Assembly: GCA_036012905.1 (NCBI GenBank)
Contig: DASCQF010000093.1
Coordinates: 62,001-126,000, forward strand
Source of the DNA: NP936 sp002726085
Lineage (GTDB): Bacteria; Acidobacteriota; Vicinamibacteria; Vicinamibacterales; UBA8438
DNA: 64,000 bases
Direction of reading: 5' to 3'
Below the pieces are notes generated by a model that saw nothing but the letters and a program-made list of their open reading frames with translations, was not told the DNA's origin and did no database searches. A program made the translations under genes and the position numbers. Below, in pieces: positions 34,202 through 42,800 of the stretch (position 1 is the stretch's first letter; each line of letters starts with the position of its first letter).

Positions 34202-35002
34202 ATGCGCAAGATCGCCGTCGTGAACATGAAGGGCGGGGTCGGGAAAACGACAACGGCGGTGCATCTGGCCGCCAGGCTGGCCGGCGCCCACGACCAGCGG
34301 GTGCTCCTGATCGACGTCGACCCGCAGGGCAACGTCGGGCACGCCCTCAACGTGCATGCCGACGCGACGGTACGTGAGCTGCTGCTCGGCGAGGTCGCGC
34401 TCGACACGGCGATCGCGCGCAACGTTCGTCCCAATCTGGACGTCATGCCAGCAACCCCGGCGGCGTTCACGCTCGAGACACAACTGGCCGGCGTGGTGCA
34501 GCGCGAGACCCTCCTGGCGCGTCGGCTGCGCGAGCTCGAGGGCTACGATGCGGTCGTCATCGACAGCTCGCCTTCGATGAACCTGCTCACCTACAACGCC
34601 CTGCTGTATGCCACCGAGCTCATCGTGCCGATCGGGATGGATCGGATGGCCATTGTCGGGGCGCGCCAGACGGTAGACGGTGTGCATGAAATTCGGGACC
34701 TCTGGCCGTCGCATCCGCTCGACCTGCTCGCCGTGCTACCCACCACCGTCAACATGACGACCAACGCGTCGCGCGCGATCTTCGCGGCCCTCGAAGACGA
34801 TGACGAGATGTGGGCGCGGCTTTTCCGGCCCGGGATCCGGCAATGTCTCGATCTGACCTACGCGAACGCCAGCCAGCAGACCATCTGGGAGTACGCGCCG
34901 CGGAGCCGGGCTGCCGAGGACTATGCGTCGTTTGTCGACTTTGTAGGAGGCAATAGTGACTGCTGCCAAAGCGAAGAAGCCACGGACCAAAAAGTCCACT
35001 AA
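34202..35002 (+). CDS. ParA/Soj-family ATPase
   Basis: A 266-residue ParA-type ATPase. It begins with the deviant Walker A MKGGVGKTTTAVHLAARLAG, has LLIDVDPQGNVGHAL (Walker A' region) and YDAVVIDSSPSMNLLTYNAL (Walker B). Such proteins position DNA, protein arrays or cell machinery by ATP-dependent dimerisation. No parB gene is adjacent, so chromosome or plasmid partition is not implied; orphan ParAs often locate other cargo. The 3' end overlaps the start of the basic protein gene by 47 bases in another frame, suggesting a functional or translational link. Confidence 0.88.
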   Translation: MRKIAVVNMKGGVGKTTTAVHLAARLAGAHDQRVLLIDVDPQGNVGHALNVHADATVRELLLGEVALDTAIARNVRPNLDVMPATPAAFTLETQLAGVVQRETLLARRLRELEGYDAVVIDSSPSMNLLTYNALLYATELIVPIGMDRMAIVGARQTVDGVHEIRDLWPSHPLDLLAVLPTTVNMTTNASRAIFAALEDDDEMWARLFRPGIRQCLDLTYANASQQTIWEYAPRSRAAEDYASFVDFVGGNSDCCQSEEATDQKVH

Positions 35003-35438
35003 ACGCACCCCGTCATTCGGCGCCAAGACGTCGCGTACGGACGGCCAGCCGTCCGGCTGGGTATATCGCTCGGACAGCGCGCAAGAAACGGCTCCTTCGA
35101 CCGACGCGCCAGCACCGCCGGCAGGCAGCCGGAAGGCCGCCGCGAAGACGACCCGAACAAGAAAGACCACGACAAGAAAGAAGACGGCCAGGAAGACCGG
35201 TACGAAGAAGCAGATCGCCGCGAAAGTACCCCAACGAAAGCGCGCCGTCACTCGGCCCGCCCCTGCTAGACCGTCGAGGCCGCGGGGACCCGCCAGTTCG
35301 CCCGCCACAGCCCCCCCCCGTGGCGACGCCCTCACCAACGCGCTCGACTGGATCACCGCCCCGATCGCGTATGCGCTGGTCGGCGCGCTGGCGCTGCTGA
35401 GCCGCCCCTCCCGGGGACCGGGTCGTCTGGAGGACTGA
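34956..35438 (+). CDS. Lysine/arginine-rich histone H1-like hypothetical protein
   Basis: A 160-residue, strongly basic, low-complexity protein. It starts at a GTG with TAGGAGG about eight bases upstream, inside the end of parA. KKPRTKKSTKRTPS opens it, then a short less basic part (QPSGWVYRSD), then KAAAKTTRTRKTTTRKKTAR and KKQIAAKVPQRKR, much like the C-terminal tail of histone H1 or bacterial Hc1/AlgP-type proteins. A hydrophobic helix near the C-terminus (ITAPIAYALVGALALLS) could touch the membrane. Possible roles are DNA binding or acting as an unstructured ParA partner; both are inferred. Confidence 0.65.
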   Translation: MTAAKAKKPRTKKSTKRTPSFGAKTSRTDGQPSGWVYRSDSAQETAPSTDAPAPPAGSRKAAAKTTRTRKTTTRKKTARKTGTKKQIAAKVPQRKRAVTRPAPARPSRPRGPASSPATAPPRGDALTNALDWITAPIAYALVGALALLSRPSRGPGRLED

Positions 35439-35501
35439 CCGGGCCGGGTCGCGCGTGGTGTAGTATCGTCTGAAGACATCACTTCTGGACCTCGTCTCCA
35501 C

Positions 35502-36488
35502 ATGAGAGCTGTCGCGCGTCACGTCGTCCTGCGGAGCATCGTCGTCTGGCTGCTGCTGGCGTCGCTGTCCGCGTGCCGATGGGAGACCATCTGGTACGGC
35601 GCCGAGTACGAGACCTCCTGGATCCCGCAGTGGGACACAAACGCGGTCATGATAGCGGCGCCGGCACCGCACTGCGGCTGCCTGACCGTCCAGAACATCC
35701 AAACGCTCCCGGTGCTCGTGCAGTCGACTTTGCATGGTCAGCTCCGCAGCGAGATCCTCATGCACCCGGGTGACGTGGTCTACGAACGCTTCGACTGGGC
35801 GGGGCCCTTCACCGAGGACGTCTATCAGCTGAGCGCGTTCAGGATCGAGCGAAACCAGGACGGCACGCCGAGTCTGAACGACGACGGCAACTTCGTGATC
35901 GCCGACGTCGAGGACGCCGAGCTGCCGATCCGCGAGACCTTGTCACTGCCGCGCGCGGCGCGCTTCGACGAGTGCGAAGAGCTGGCCTGTCTCTTCGGAG
36001 GCCTCAAGCTTGACAGCGCGGTCAACTACCAGACGATCTGGGCCGGCGCCGAGGTCAACGTGGAGAAAAACTGGATCGAGGTGGCGGCGCCCGAACCCGA
36101 TTGCGGGTGTCTGACCTTGACAAACCGGGCCGACGACCCGCTCGAGGCCCGCGCGAGCTTTTTCGGGAAACGCCGCGGCTCGGAGCTCCTGCAGCCGGGC
36201 GGACGGACCCGCGTCCGATTCGACTGGGCCGGTCCGCTCGCCGAAGACCGCTACCAGATCCAGGCCTATGACTCGAACGGCATGCGGCAGCCCATCGAAC
36301 AACTGCAGCTGCCCGAAGAGTCGCCGGTGTTCCGATCCTGCGACGACCTCGCCTGCGACTACGGGGACATGGGGTTGAACCAGGGCGTCGCATCGGTGGG
36401 ACGAGTACCCGCGGCCGAGCCGCCACCCTCAGACCCCATGCCAGACGGCGAGCCCCTCACCGCCGCACCTCCACCCGCGGACCGATAA
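35502..36488 (+). CDS. Hypothetical lipoprotein with an internally duplicated Cys-containing domain
   Basis: A 328-residue protein with a signal peptide and lipobox (LLLASLSAC, Cys at about 25). Two similar domains follow. The first has ETIWYGAEYE, APAPHCGCLTVQN, LRSEILMHPGD and ERFDWAGPFTEDVYQLSAF. The second has QTIWAGAEVN, APEPDCGCLTLTN, RGSELLQPGG and VRFDWAGPLAEDRYQIQAY. The HCGC/DCGC pairs and an extra Cys pair after each domain (CEELAC, CDDLAC) suggest disulfides or metal binding. The C-terminal 50 residues are Pro-rich. I do not recognise the family. It lies 60 bases after the basic protein on the same strand. Confidence 0.75.
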   Translation: MRAVARHVVLRSIVVWLLLASLSACRWETIWYGAEYETSWIPQWDTNAVMIAAPAPHCGCLTVQNIQTLPVLVQSTLHGQLRSEILMHPGDVVYERFDWAGPFTEDVYQLSAFRIERNQDGTPSLNDDGNFVIADVEDAELPIRETLSLPRAARFDECEELACLFGGLKLDSAVNYQTIWAGAEVNVEKNWIEVAAPEPDCGCLTLTNRADDPLEARASFFGKRRGSELLQPGGRTRVRFDWAGPLAEDRYQIQAYDSNGMRQPIEQLQLPEESPVFRSCDDLACDYGDMGLNQGVASVGRVPAAEPPPSDPMPDGEPLTAAPPPADR

Positions 36489-36649
36489 CCACCTCCGGGA
36501 CGCTTTGGCGGCGCCCATTTCACCTCACAGCGATACAATGCGGTGCGCGCCACCGAGACGCGTGCCCCGGCCCAGGCCGGGTCGACTGCCCCACCCTCCA
36601 ACCGGCCGCCGGCGAACCCAGTCGCGGCGGCAGAAAGTGAGCGACCTCG

Positions 36650-37684
36650 ATGCCCGAAGAGTCCCCCGCACCGGCACAGACCTCAGACCCGGAGCGGCCA
36701 GCCGCCCTCGCACGGCTCCGCAGCCGCTTCGATACTTGGTATCGCAGGAATGACATCTGGTTCCTCATCGGCATGCTGGCCTTCGCCGCGGTATTCGTGG
36801 TGCTGTGGAGCAACATCGTCATCTCGGTGCGCGCCGGCGAAGCCGGAGTCTTGTGGTCCCGGTTCTTCGGCACCGCCACCGACCGGGTCTACGTAGAGGG
36901 GACCCATGTCATCCTGCCCTGGAACAAGATGCAGATCTACAACGTGCGGTATCAGAAGGTGGACCGCACGTTCGACGTCCTATCGAACGACGGGCTCGAC
37001 ATCAGCGTCGATGTCACCATCCGGTTCCGTCCGGGCGAGCGGGAGGTCGGGTTGCTCCACCAGCGGATCGGACCGGACTACATGGAAACCGTCATCATCC
37101 CGGAGAGCTATGCCGCGGTTCGGTCGGTGGTGAACCAGTATCGCCCCGAGGACCTGTATGCCGAATCGTTCCAGCTGATCCAGCGCGCCATCACCGAACG
37201 CGCCCGGCGGGAAGTACGGTCCCGCTACGTCATCGTCGACGACGTGCAGATTCGACGCATCACGCTGCCAGAAACGATCCGGGATGCGATTCAGCGCAAG
37301 CTCGAACAGGAACAGTCGTATCTGGAGATGACCTACCGGTTGCAGCGCGAGGAGCAGGAGGCGAGACGGAAGCTGATCGAGGCCCGGGGCATCAGTGACT
37401 ACCAGCGCACGATCTCCGCGACGTTGACCGAGCCCCTGCTCCGGTTCCGCGGGATCAACGCCACACGCGAGCTGGCGCAATCGGCGAACGCAAAGGTCGT
37501 GGTCATCGGCGGACAAGATGGCCTGCCGTTAATCTTGAACGCCAGTACCTCGATGCTGCCGGAGGCGTTGCCCGCCGTGCAGCCGGCCGCGCAGCCCGTG
37601 GCGCAGTCCGTCGCACAGCCGCTCCCGGAGACCGCCACGCGAACCGGTGCAAAGGGGGTCACGCAGTCGGCCACACAACCTTAG
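36650..37684 (+). CDS. SPFH/band 7 (prohibitin-like) membrane protein
   Basis: A 344-residue protein anchored by one N-terminal helix (DIWFLIGMLAFAAVFVVLWS). The SPFH domain follows: ISVRAGEAGVLWSRFFG, GTHVILPWNKMQIYNVRYQK, the inner strand DISVDVTIRFRPGEREVG, and RSRYVIVDDVQIRRITLPET. A charged coiled coil (KLEQEQSYLEMTYRLQREEQ) is next, then a C-terminal Ala/Gln/Pro repeat tail (PAAQPVAQSVAQPLPETA). Prohibitin-like proteins form large rings in membranes and bind proteases or organise domains. Position between the lipoprotein and the NRPS genes does not settle whether it belongs to either group. Confidence 0.88.
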   Translation: MPEESPAPAQTSDPERPAALARLRSRFDTWYRRNDIWFLIGMLAFAAVFVVLWSNIVISVRAGEAGVLWSRFFGTATDRVYVEGTHVILPWNKMQIYNVRYQKVDRTFDVLSNDGLDISVDVTIRFRPGEREVGLLHQRIGPDYMETVIIPESYAAVRSVVNQYRPEDLYAESFQLIQRAITERARREVRSRYVIVDDVQIRRITLPETIRDAIQRKLEQEQSYLEMTYRLQREEQEARRKLIEARGISDYQRTISATLTEPLLRFRGINATRELAQSANAKVVVIGGQDGLPLILNASTSMLPEALPAVQPAAQPVAQSVAQPLPETATRTGAKGVTQSATQP

Positions 37685-37914
37685 TGGTCCCGGTCATAGG
37701 TACGGTCACGCACCGAGGGCTCGCTGAGTGGGGCCGCGCTCGCTCCGCCCTGCGCGAGGACGGAGCATACCGGCAGTATTCGACCCCACTGGGCAGAAGC
37801 CCCGCGCCGCCCCTGGTGGGATGCATCGGCGGCCGAATGCGACCGTATTCATGACCGGGGTCACTTAGCAGGGATGCACTGGATGCGCGCGCGTACACAC
37901 ACGGAGGACACCGG

Positions 37915-38160
37915 ATGCCTGACCAGGACGAAGACACGACCACGTATCGCGTCGTGGTGAACCATGAGGAGCAGTACTCGATCTGGCCCGACGACAAGGA
38001 AAACCCGCCCGGCTGGCGCGATGGCGGCCGGTCCGGCCCCAAGGCGGACTGCCTGGCGTACATCGAAGAAGTGTGGACCGACATGCGCCCGTTGAGTGTC
38101 CGCAAGCGCATGGACGCGGCGCAGACCGACGCCGGGGGCAGGCCAGAGCCCAAGCCGTGA
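37915..38160 (+). CDS. MbtH-like NRPS accessory protein
   Basis: An 81-residue MbtH-family protein: YRVVVNHEEQYSIWPDDK, NPPGWRD, CLAYIEEVWTDMRPLSVRKR. The conserved Trp and Asn residues and length match. MbtH proteins bind adenylation domains and are often needed for their solubility and activity. A GGAGGA lies nine bases upstream of the ATG. The stop overlaps the start of the thioesterase gene (GTGA), so the two are coupled. It converges on the large NRPS gene, whose A domains are the likely partners. Confidence 0.95.
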   Translation: MPDQDEDTTTYRVVVNHEEQYSIWPDDKENPPGWRDGGRSGPKADCLAYIEEVWTDMRPLSVRKRMDAAQTDAGGRPEPKP

Positions 38161-38963
38161 ACAACCAGACCCGGTGGCTCTCGGTTCCCCGTCCTCAGCC
38201 AGCGGCACCGCACCGGCTGTTCTGCTTTCCGTATGCGGGGTCGGGGGCGTCGGGGTATCACGTCTGGGCCAAGACCCTCGCCGCGGCACACCTCGAGGTG
38301 TGCGCCATCCAGCTCCCGGGCCGGGAGAATCGCCTGTCCGAACCGGCCTGCGAGCATCTGGACATCCTGCTGCCGCCGCTGCTCGACGCCCTCGAGCCTC
38401 ACCTCGACCGCCCGTTCGGCTTCTTCGGCCACAGCATGGGCACGCTGCTGGCCTTCGAGGCCGCGCGCGCCCTTCGGGACCGCGGCTGGCCCACGCCCCG
38501 GCGATTGTTTCTGTCGGCCGGGCGACCACCGCACCTCGCGCGTACCGACACGCCGCTACACGGCCTGCCTGACGACGCCTTCCTCGCGGCAATCGTCGCG
38601 CGATATCAGGGCATCCCGGCCGCGGTGCTCGAGCACCGCGAGCTGCTGGACCTGATTCTGCCTACGCTGCGGGCCGACATCACGCTCCTGGAAACGTATC
38701 GCTACCGCCCCGCGGCACCGCTCGCGGCTGGCTTCAGCGTATTCGGCGGGCGGTCAGACCCACGCGTAGACGACGAGAGTCTGCGCCGATGGCGGGACCT
38801 GACCGAGGGCCCGTTCCTCTGCGAAACGTTCGATGGCGGCCACTTCTATCTGAACGACGTCAGACCGGCGCTGACCGACGCCATCGCCCGCTGTCTGGCG
38901 GACGAGGCGGGGTCCGGTGCATCGCCAGGTCGAACGCCAGGCCGACAATTGCCTCGCTCATGA
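38157..38963 (+). CDS. Type II thioesterase of the NRPS/PKS cluster
   Basis: A 268-residue alpha/beta hydrolase of the GrsT/SrfA-D type. It has LFCFPYAGSGASGYHVWAK, the nucleophile elbow FGFFGHSMGTLLAFE, VFGGRSDPRVDDE (Asp) and FDGGHFYLND (His). Type II thioesterases remove misloaded acyl or aminoacyl groups from carrier domains. The start is GTG at 38157, overlapping the MbtH stop codon. Since neither NRPS carries an integral thioesterase, this enzyme might also help release the product, although editing is the usual role. Confidence 0.92.
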   Translation: MNNQTRWLSVPRPQPAAPHRLFCFPYAGSGASGYHVWAKTLAAAHLEVCAIQLPGRENRLSEPACEHLDILLPPLLDALEPHLDRPFGFFGHSMGTLLAFEAARALRDRGWPTPRRLFLSAGRPPHLARTDTPLHGLPDDAFLAAIVARYQGIPAAVLEHRELLDLILPTLRADITLLETYRYRPAAPLAAGFSVFGGRSDPRVDDESLRRWRDLTEGPFLCETFDGGHFYLNDVRPALTDAIARCLADEAGSGASPGRTPGRQLPRS

Positions 38964-39030
38964 CGTGTCAGGTATACTTCGACCGCTACCGCGATTGGGT
39001 TCACGGCGCTTTCCATGGGGAGACAACCAC

Positions 39031-39483
39031 ATGAGTGACCAAACGGACGCAGCAAATGCGATCGTCAGGAAGTACGCGCTCTTTTCTCTCGGTGGCGGGT
39101 TTATTCCGGCCCCGAAGCTCGACCTGCTGTTGATTGCCACCTTCCAGGTCCTCATGCTACGCGAGCTGGCCAAGGAATACGATGTCCCCTTCTCGAAGAA
39201 CGTCGGCAAGTCGGCCGTCAGCGCCTTGCTCGGCGGCTACCTGCCGACCCGTCTGGGACTTGGCGGACTAGGGTCACTCGTCAAGGCGGTGCCGGTCGTG
39301 GGCACCTACATCGGCTTCGCGACCGTGCCGGCGTTTGCGACAGCCACGACCTACGCCATTGGCAAGGTCTTTATCCAGCATTTCGAATCGGGCGGCACGT
39401 TCCTCGACTTCGACCCGGAGAAAGTCCGGGCATACTTCGCCGCGGAAATGGACAAGAGCTCGTCGAAGGCGGACGCCGCCTGA
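39031..39483 (+). CDS. DUF697 family protein
   Basis: A 150-residue DUF697 protein. ATG 39031 has GGGGAG about ten bases upstream. IVRKYALFSLGGGFIPAPKL, FQVLMLRELAKEYDVPFSKN, KAVPVVGTYIGFATVPAFAT and YAIGKVFIQHFESGGTFLDF are the four typical segments, with hydrophobic hairpins suited to membrane association. It is a paralogue of the protein at 33751-34173. The role is not known; its placement beside the NRPS genes may be coincidental. Confidence 0.85.
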   Translation: MSDQTDAANAIVRKYALFSLGGGFIPAPKLDLLLIATFQVLMLRELAKEYDVPFSKNVGKSAVSALLGGYLPTRLGLGGLGSLVKAVPVVGTYIGFATVPAFATATTYAIGKVFIQHFESGGTFLDFDPEKVRAYFAAEMDKSSSKADAA

Positions 39484-39608
39484 AGGTAGCGCTGTACCAC
39501 GCGCAGCCACTCGCGGCGTGATCTGCGACCGGCCGGTGACGGGGCCGTGGCTCCGTCACCGCGCCAAGATCCCCCCGTACCGGTCGAGCAATCGACCGCA
39601 CCGGCACG

Positions 39609-39785
39609 ATGAACGTAGCGCTAATCATCTACGTGACGCTCTGCGGCCTCGTCGCCTATGGGGGGCGACATCGGCGCATTGGATTTCTGGGGTTCTTCGT
39701 CGCCTGCCTGCTACTGACGCCGCTCCTCGTCCTCGCCATCCTGGTGCTGACCGCCCCCCCGGGGAAGGCCGACACCAAAGCCTGA
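39609..39785 (+). CDS. Small hypothetical membrane protein (58 aa)
   Basis: A short frame of 58 residues: MNVALIIYVTLCGLVAYGG, then a basic loop GRHRRIG, then FLGFFVACLLLTPLLVLAIL and a short polar tail. The two hydrophobic segments with a basic turn look like a real two-helix membrane protein. No good Shine-Dalgarno precedes the ATG, and the length gives little statistical support. It is on the same strand as the DUF697 gene 125 bases upstream and converges on the NRPS. Confidence 0.5.
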   Translation: MNVALIIYVTLCGLVAYGGRHRRIGFLGFFVACLLLTPLLVLAILVLTAPPGKADTKA

Positions 39786-39876
39786 CGCCCGGCCGCGAGC
39801 CTGGGACATCGCGCCGCCAGCCGCCACCGCTCCGCCCTCCCAGCCGCTCATCGACCCCGTCGTGCAGCTGACGGCG

Positions 39877-42800
39877 TTACTCCGCCATGTCAGCGAATCG
39901 CCGCAGGGTCTCGAGCGTCCGCTGAGCCGTCCGATCCTCGAAGAGGCTCGTATCGTATTCGAGAGACAACTCCAGCTCGTCGTCCATCTCGGTTACGAAC
40001 AGGGTCACATCGAACTTGGCCGCCTCGAACGGCACGGCGAACGGGCGGATCCTCTCACTCCCGCTCCGCGCCGGCACGACCGGCATCGGGTCGCCTGACG
40101 GAGTCGCCGGCGCTGGTGCAGCCCGCACTCCGAGGTCGATCGTCACGTCCTCGAAGTTCTGATAGGCATAGATGACATTCAGAATCGGCTGCCGGTTTGC
40201 GACCCGCGCCGGCCTCAGCCGCCGGACGAGCAGATCGAACGGATAGTCCTGGTGCTCGAAGGCCGCCGTCGACTGGTCCCGCACCGTTTGGATCAGCTCG
40301 GCGAGCTCGAGCTGGTCGGACAATCGGACCCGCACCGGCAAGATGTTGACGAAGAACCCGATGAGCCGCTCAATGGCGGGATGGTTCCGATTGGCCACAC
40401 TCACCCCGACACACAGGTCGTCCTGCCGCGTCCACTGGTAGAGGTAGAGGAAGAACAGGGTGAGCACGATGGTCGACAAGGTCGTCTCGTGAGCCGACGC
40501 GAGGCCCCTCAGGCGATCCGTCGTTGAGCGCGACACGCGCAGCTGGGCGGTCCGACCCGCGAAATCCCGTCCACCCTCAGGCGCGTGATCGTAGGGCAGC
40601 GACACGCGGTCCGGCGCCCCATCGAGCGCCGTCACCCAGAATCGCTCATCGGCGCTGAAGTCCTGACGGTTCTGCCAGACCGCGAAGTCCTTGTATTGCA
40701 GCGGCAGTTCCGGCAGAGGGCTCGGGGCACCGCTCCGGTGTGCCGCATACAGCGCAAGCAGCTCTCGATAGAGCACGTTCATCGACCAGCCGTCGCCGAC
40801 GATGTGGTGCATGACGAGCAGGAACACGTGGCGGGTCGGCGCCAGGCGATAGAGCACCGCCCGCAGCAGTGGCGGACGCGCCAGATCGAACGCCACGGCA
40901 GCCTCGTCGGCCGCCAGCTGTCTGGCGGTCGCCTCGGCGTCGGCGTCGCCGGTCAGGTCGACCTGGGGGATGGAGGCCTCGACCCGCTCAAGCACCCGCT
41001 GTCGCGGTGCGCCGTCGATGACGATGAACGCCGTGCGCAGCGCCTCGTGCCGCGCGACCAGATCGGCGAAGGCGCGGGACAGCGCCGGCACGTCGAGGTG
41101 CTCGTCGATCACGAGCGCCTCGGGCATGTTGTAGGCCACTTTCGCTTCGAGCTCGTGCTGCAGCCACAGACGCGCCTGGGCATGCGACAGCGCGTAGTCC
41201 GCCTGCGCCGGGGCCGGCTCGATCAAGGCCAGATCCGCGGCTCCCGCCGTCTCGAGCAGCCCCGCCAGATCGGCGAGCGACTGGTGTGACAGCAGCTCTC
41301 CCAGATTGACACGCCGGTCGAGATCCCGACGAATCCGGGAGGCGACCTGCATCGCCTTCAAGCTATGCCCGCCGAGCTCGAAGAATCGGTCGTGCAGGCC
41401 TACCCGCGTGACCTGCAGCACCTCACACCAGATCTCGGCCAGACGCCGTTGCAGCTCGGTCTCCGGCGCCAGGTAACGCCGCGTGCCGCCCGCGGCGACA
41501 TCCGGATCCGGCAGGGCGGCGTGATCCACCTTGCCCTGCGAGGTAACCGGAACCTCCGTGATCGGCACGAAGAACGACGGCACGAGGAACTCGGGCACCC
41601 GCGCCAGAAGGAAGGCGCGCAGGTCGACGGGCGACGTCTCGCCAACCACCCAGGCTACCAGCGCGTCGTCGCCCGCGACCCGTCTCACGCCCACGACCAC
41701 CGCGTCGACGCCGTCCACCTCCCGCAGCCTGGACTCGACCTCACCCGCTTCGATGCGATACCCGCGAACCTTGAGCTGCCGGTCGCGGCGTCCGAGATAC
41801 TCGAGCGCGCCGTCCGGAAACCAGCGACCACGGTCGGCGGTGTGATACTGCCGCCGCCCTGGAGAAGCAGGGTCCGGGCGGAACCGGGCGGCCGTCAGCC
41901 CGGGCGCGCCCACGTAGCCCCGCGCCACCCCCGCACCGGCAATACAGATCTCCCCCTCGATGCCGATCGGCACCGGCCGCTGCCGCCGATCGAGGATCTC
42001 GATCGCGACTCCATCCAGCGGACGACCGATCGGCATCGTGGCGCCGGCGAACCGCCGTGCGCCCGCGTGACACGACGAGTCGACCGTGGCCTCGGTCACG
42101 CCGTAGCTGTTCACCACCCGGAGGCCTGGCCCGACCTGCCGCACGAGGGCTTCGAACTGGTCGGCGGAACACGCCTCGGAACCGACCACCAGGACCTTCA
42201 GGCAGTCGAGGGCGAGACCCGCCCGACGCACATAATCCATCAGTGGGAAGACCACGGCGGGAGTGCCCTCGAGCACGCTGACCCGATGCGCCGCCAGCAC
42301 GGCATTGAGCGCCGCCGGGTCGCCGCGGGCGTCGTCCGGGCAAAAGACAAGCGCGCCGCCATTGGGCCAGGCCCGCGCCAGATCGCCGGCCGACACGTCG
42401 AACGACAGGCTTGCCAGCTGCAAGACCCGCACGTCAAACGTATCCAGCGCGTAGGCGTGGCGGAGCGCGCCCGCCAGCGTCGCCAGACCGGCGTGCTCGA
42501 CCATGACGCCCTTGGGGCGCCCGGTCGAACCGGAGGTGTAGATGATGTAGACGAGGTCGCCCGGATGAGGCCGCTCGTCACCGCCCGCCGGCACCCTCAC
42601 CGCTACCGGGCGGCGCCCAGACGCGCGGACCACCAGCGGTGTCCCGACGAGCGCCCCCTCGACGCGACCAGCGCCCCAGGGACCGTCCTCCGCTGCCGGG
42701 GTGATCATCCAGTCGATGTCGGCGTCCTCGGCGATGAACCGTTGGCGGTCGGTCGGATACGCCGGGTCCACCGGCACGTAGCACCCGCCCGATTTCATGA

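Noticed and set aside
34202..35002. Plasmid or chromosome partition locus
   Set aside because: No parB or parS-like sites are next to the ParA gene, and nothing else suggests an origin or plasmid.
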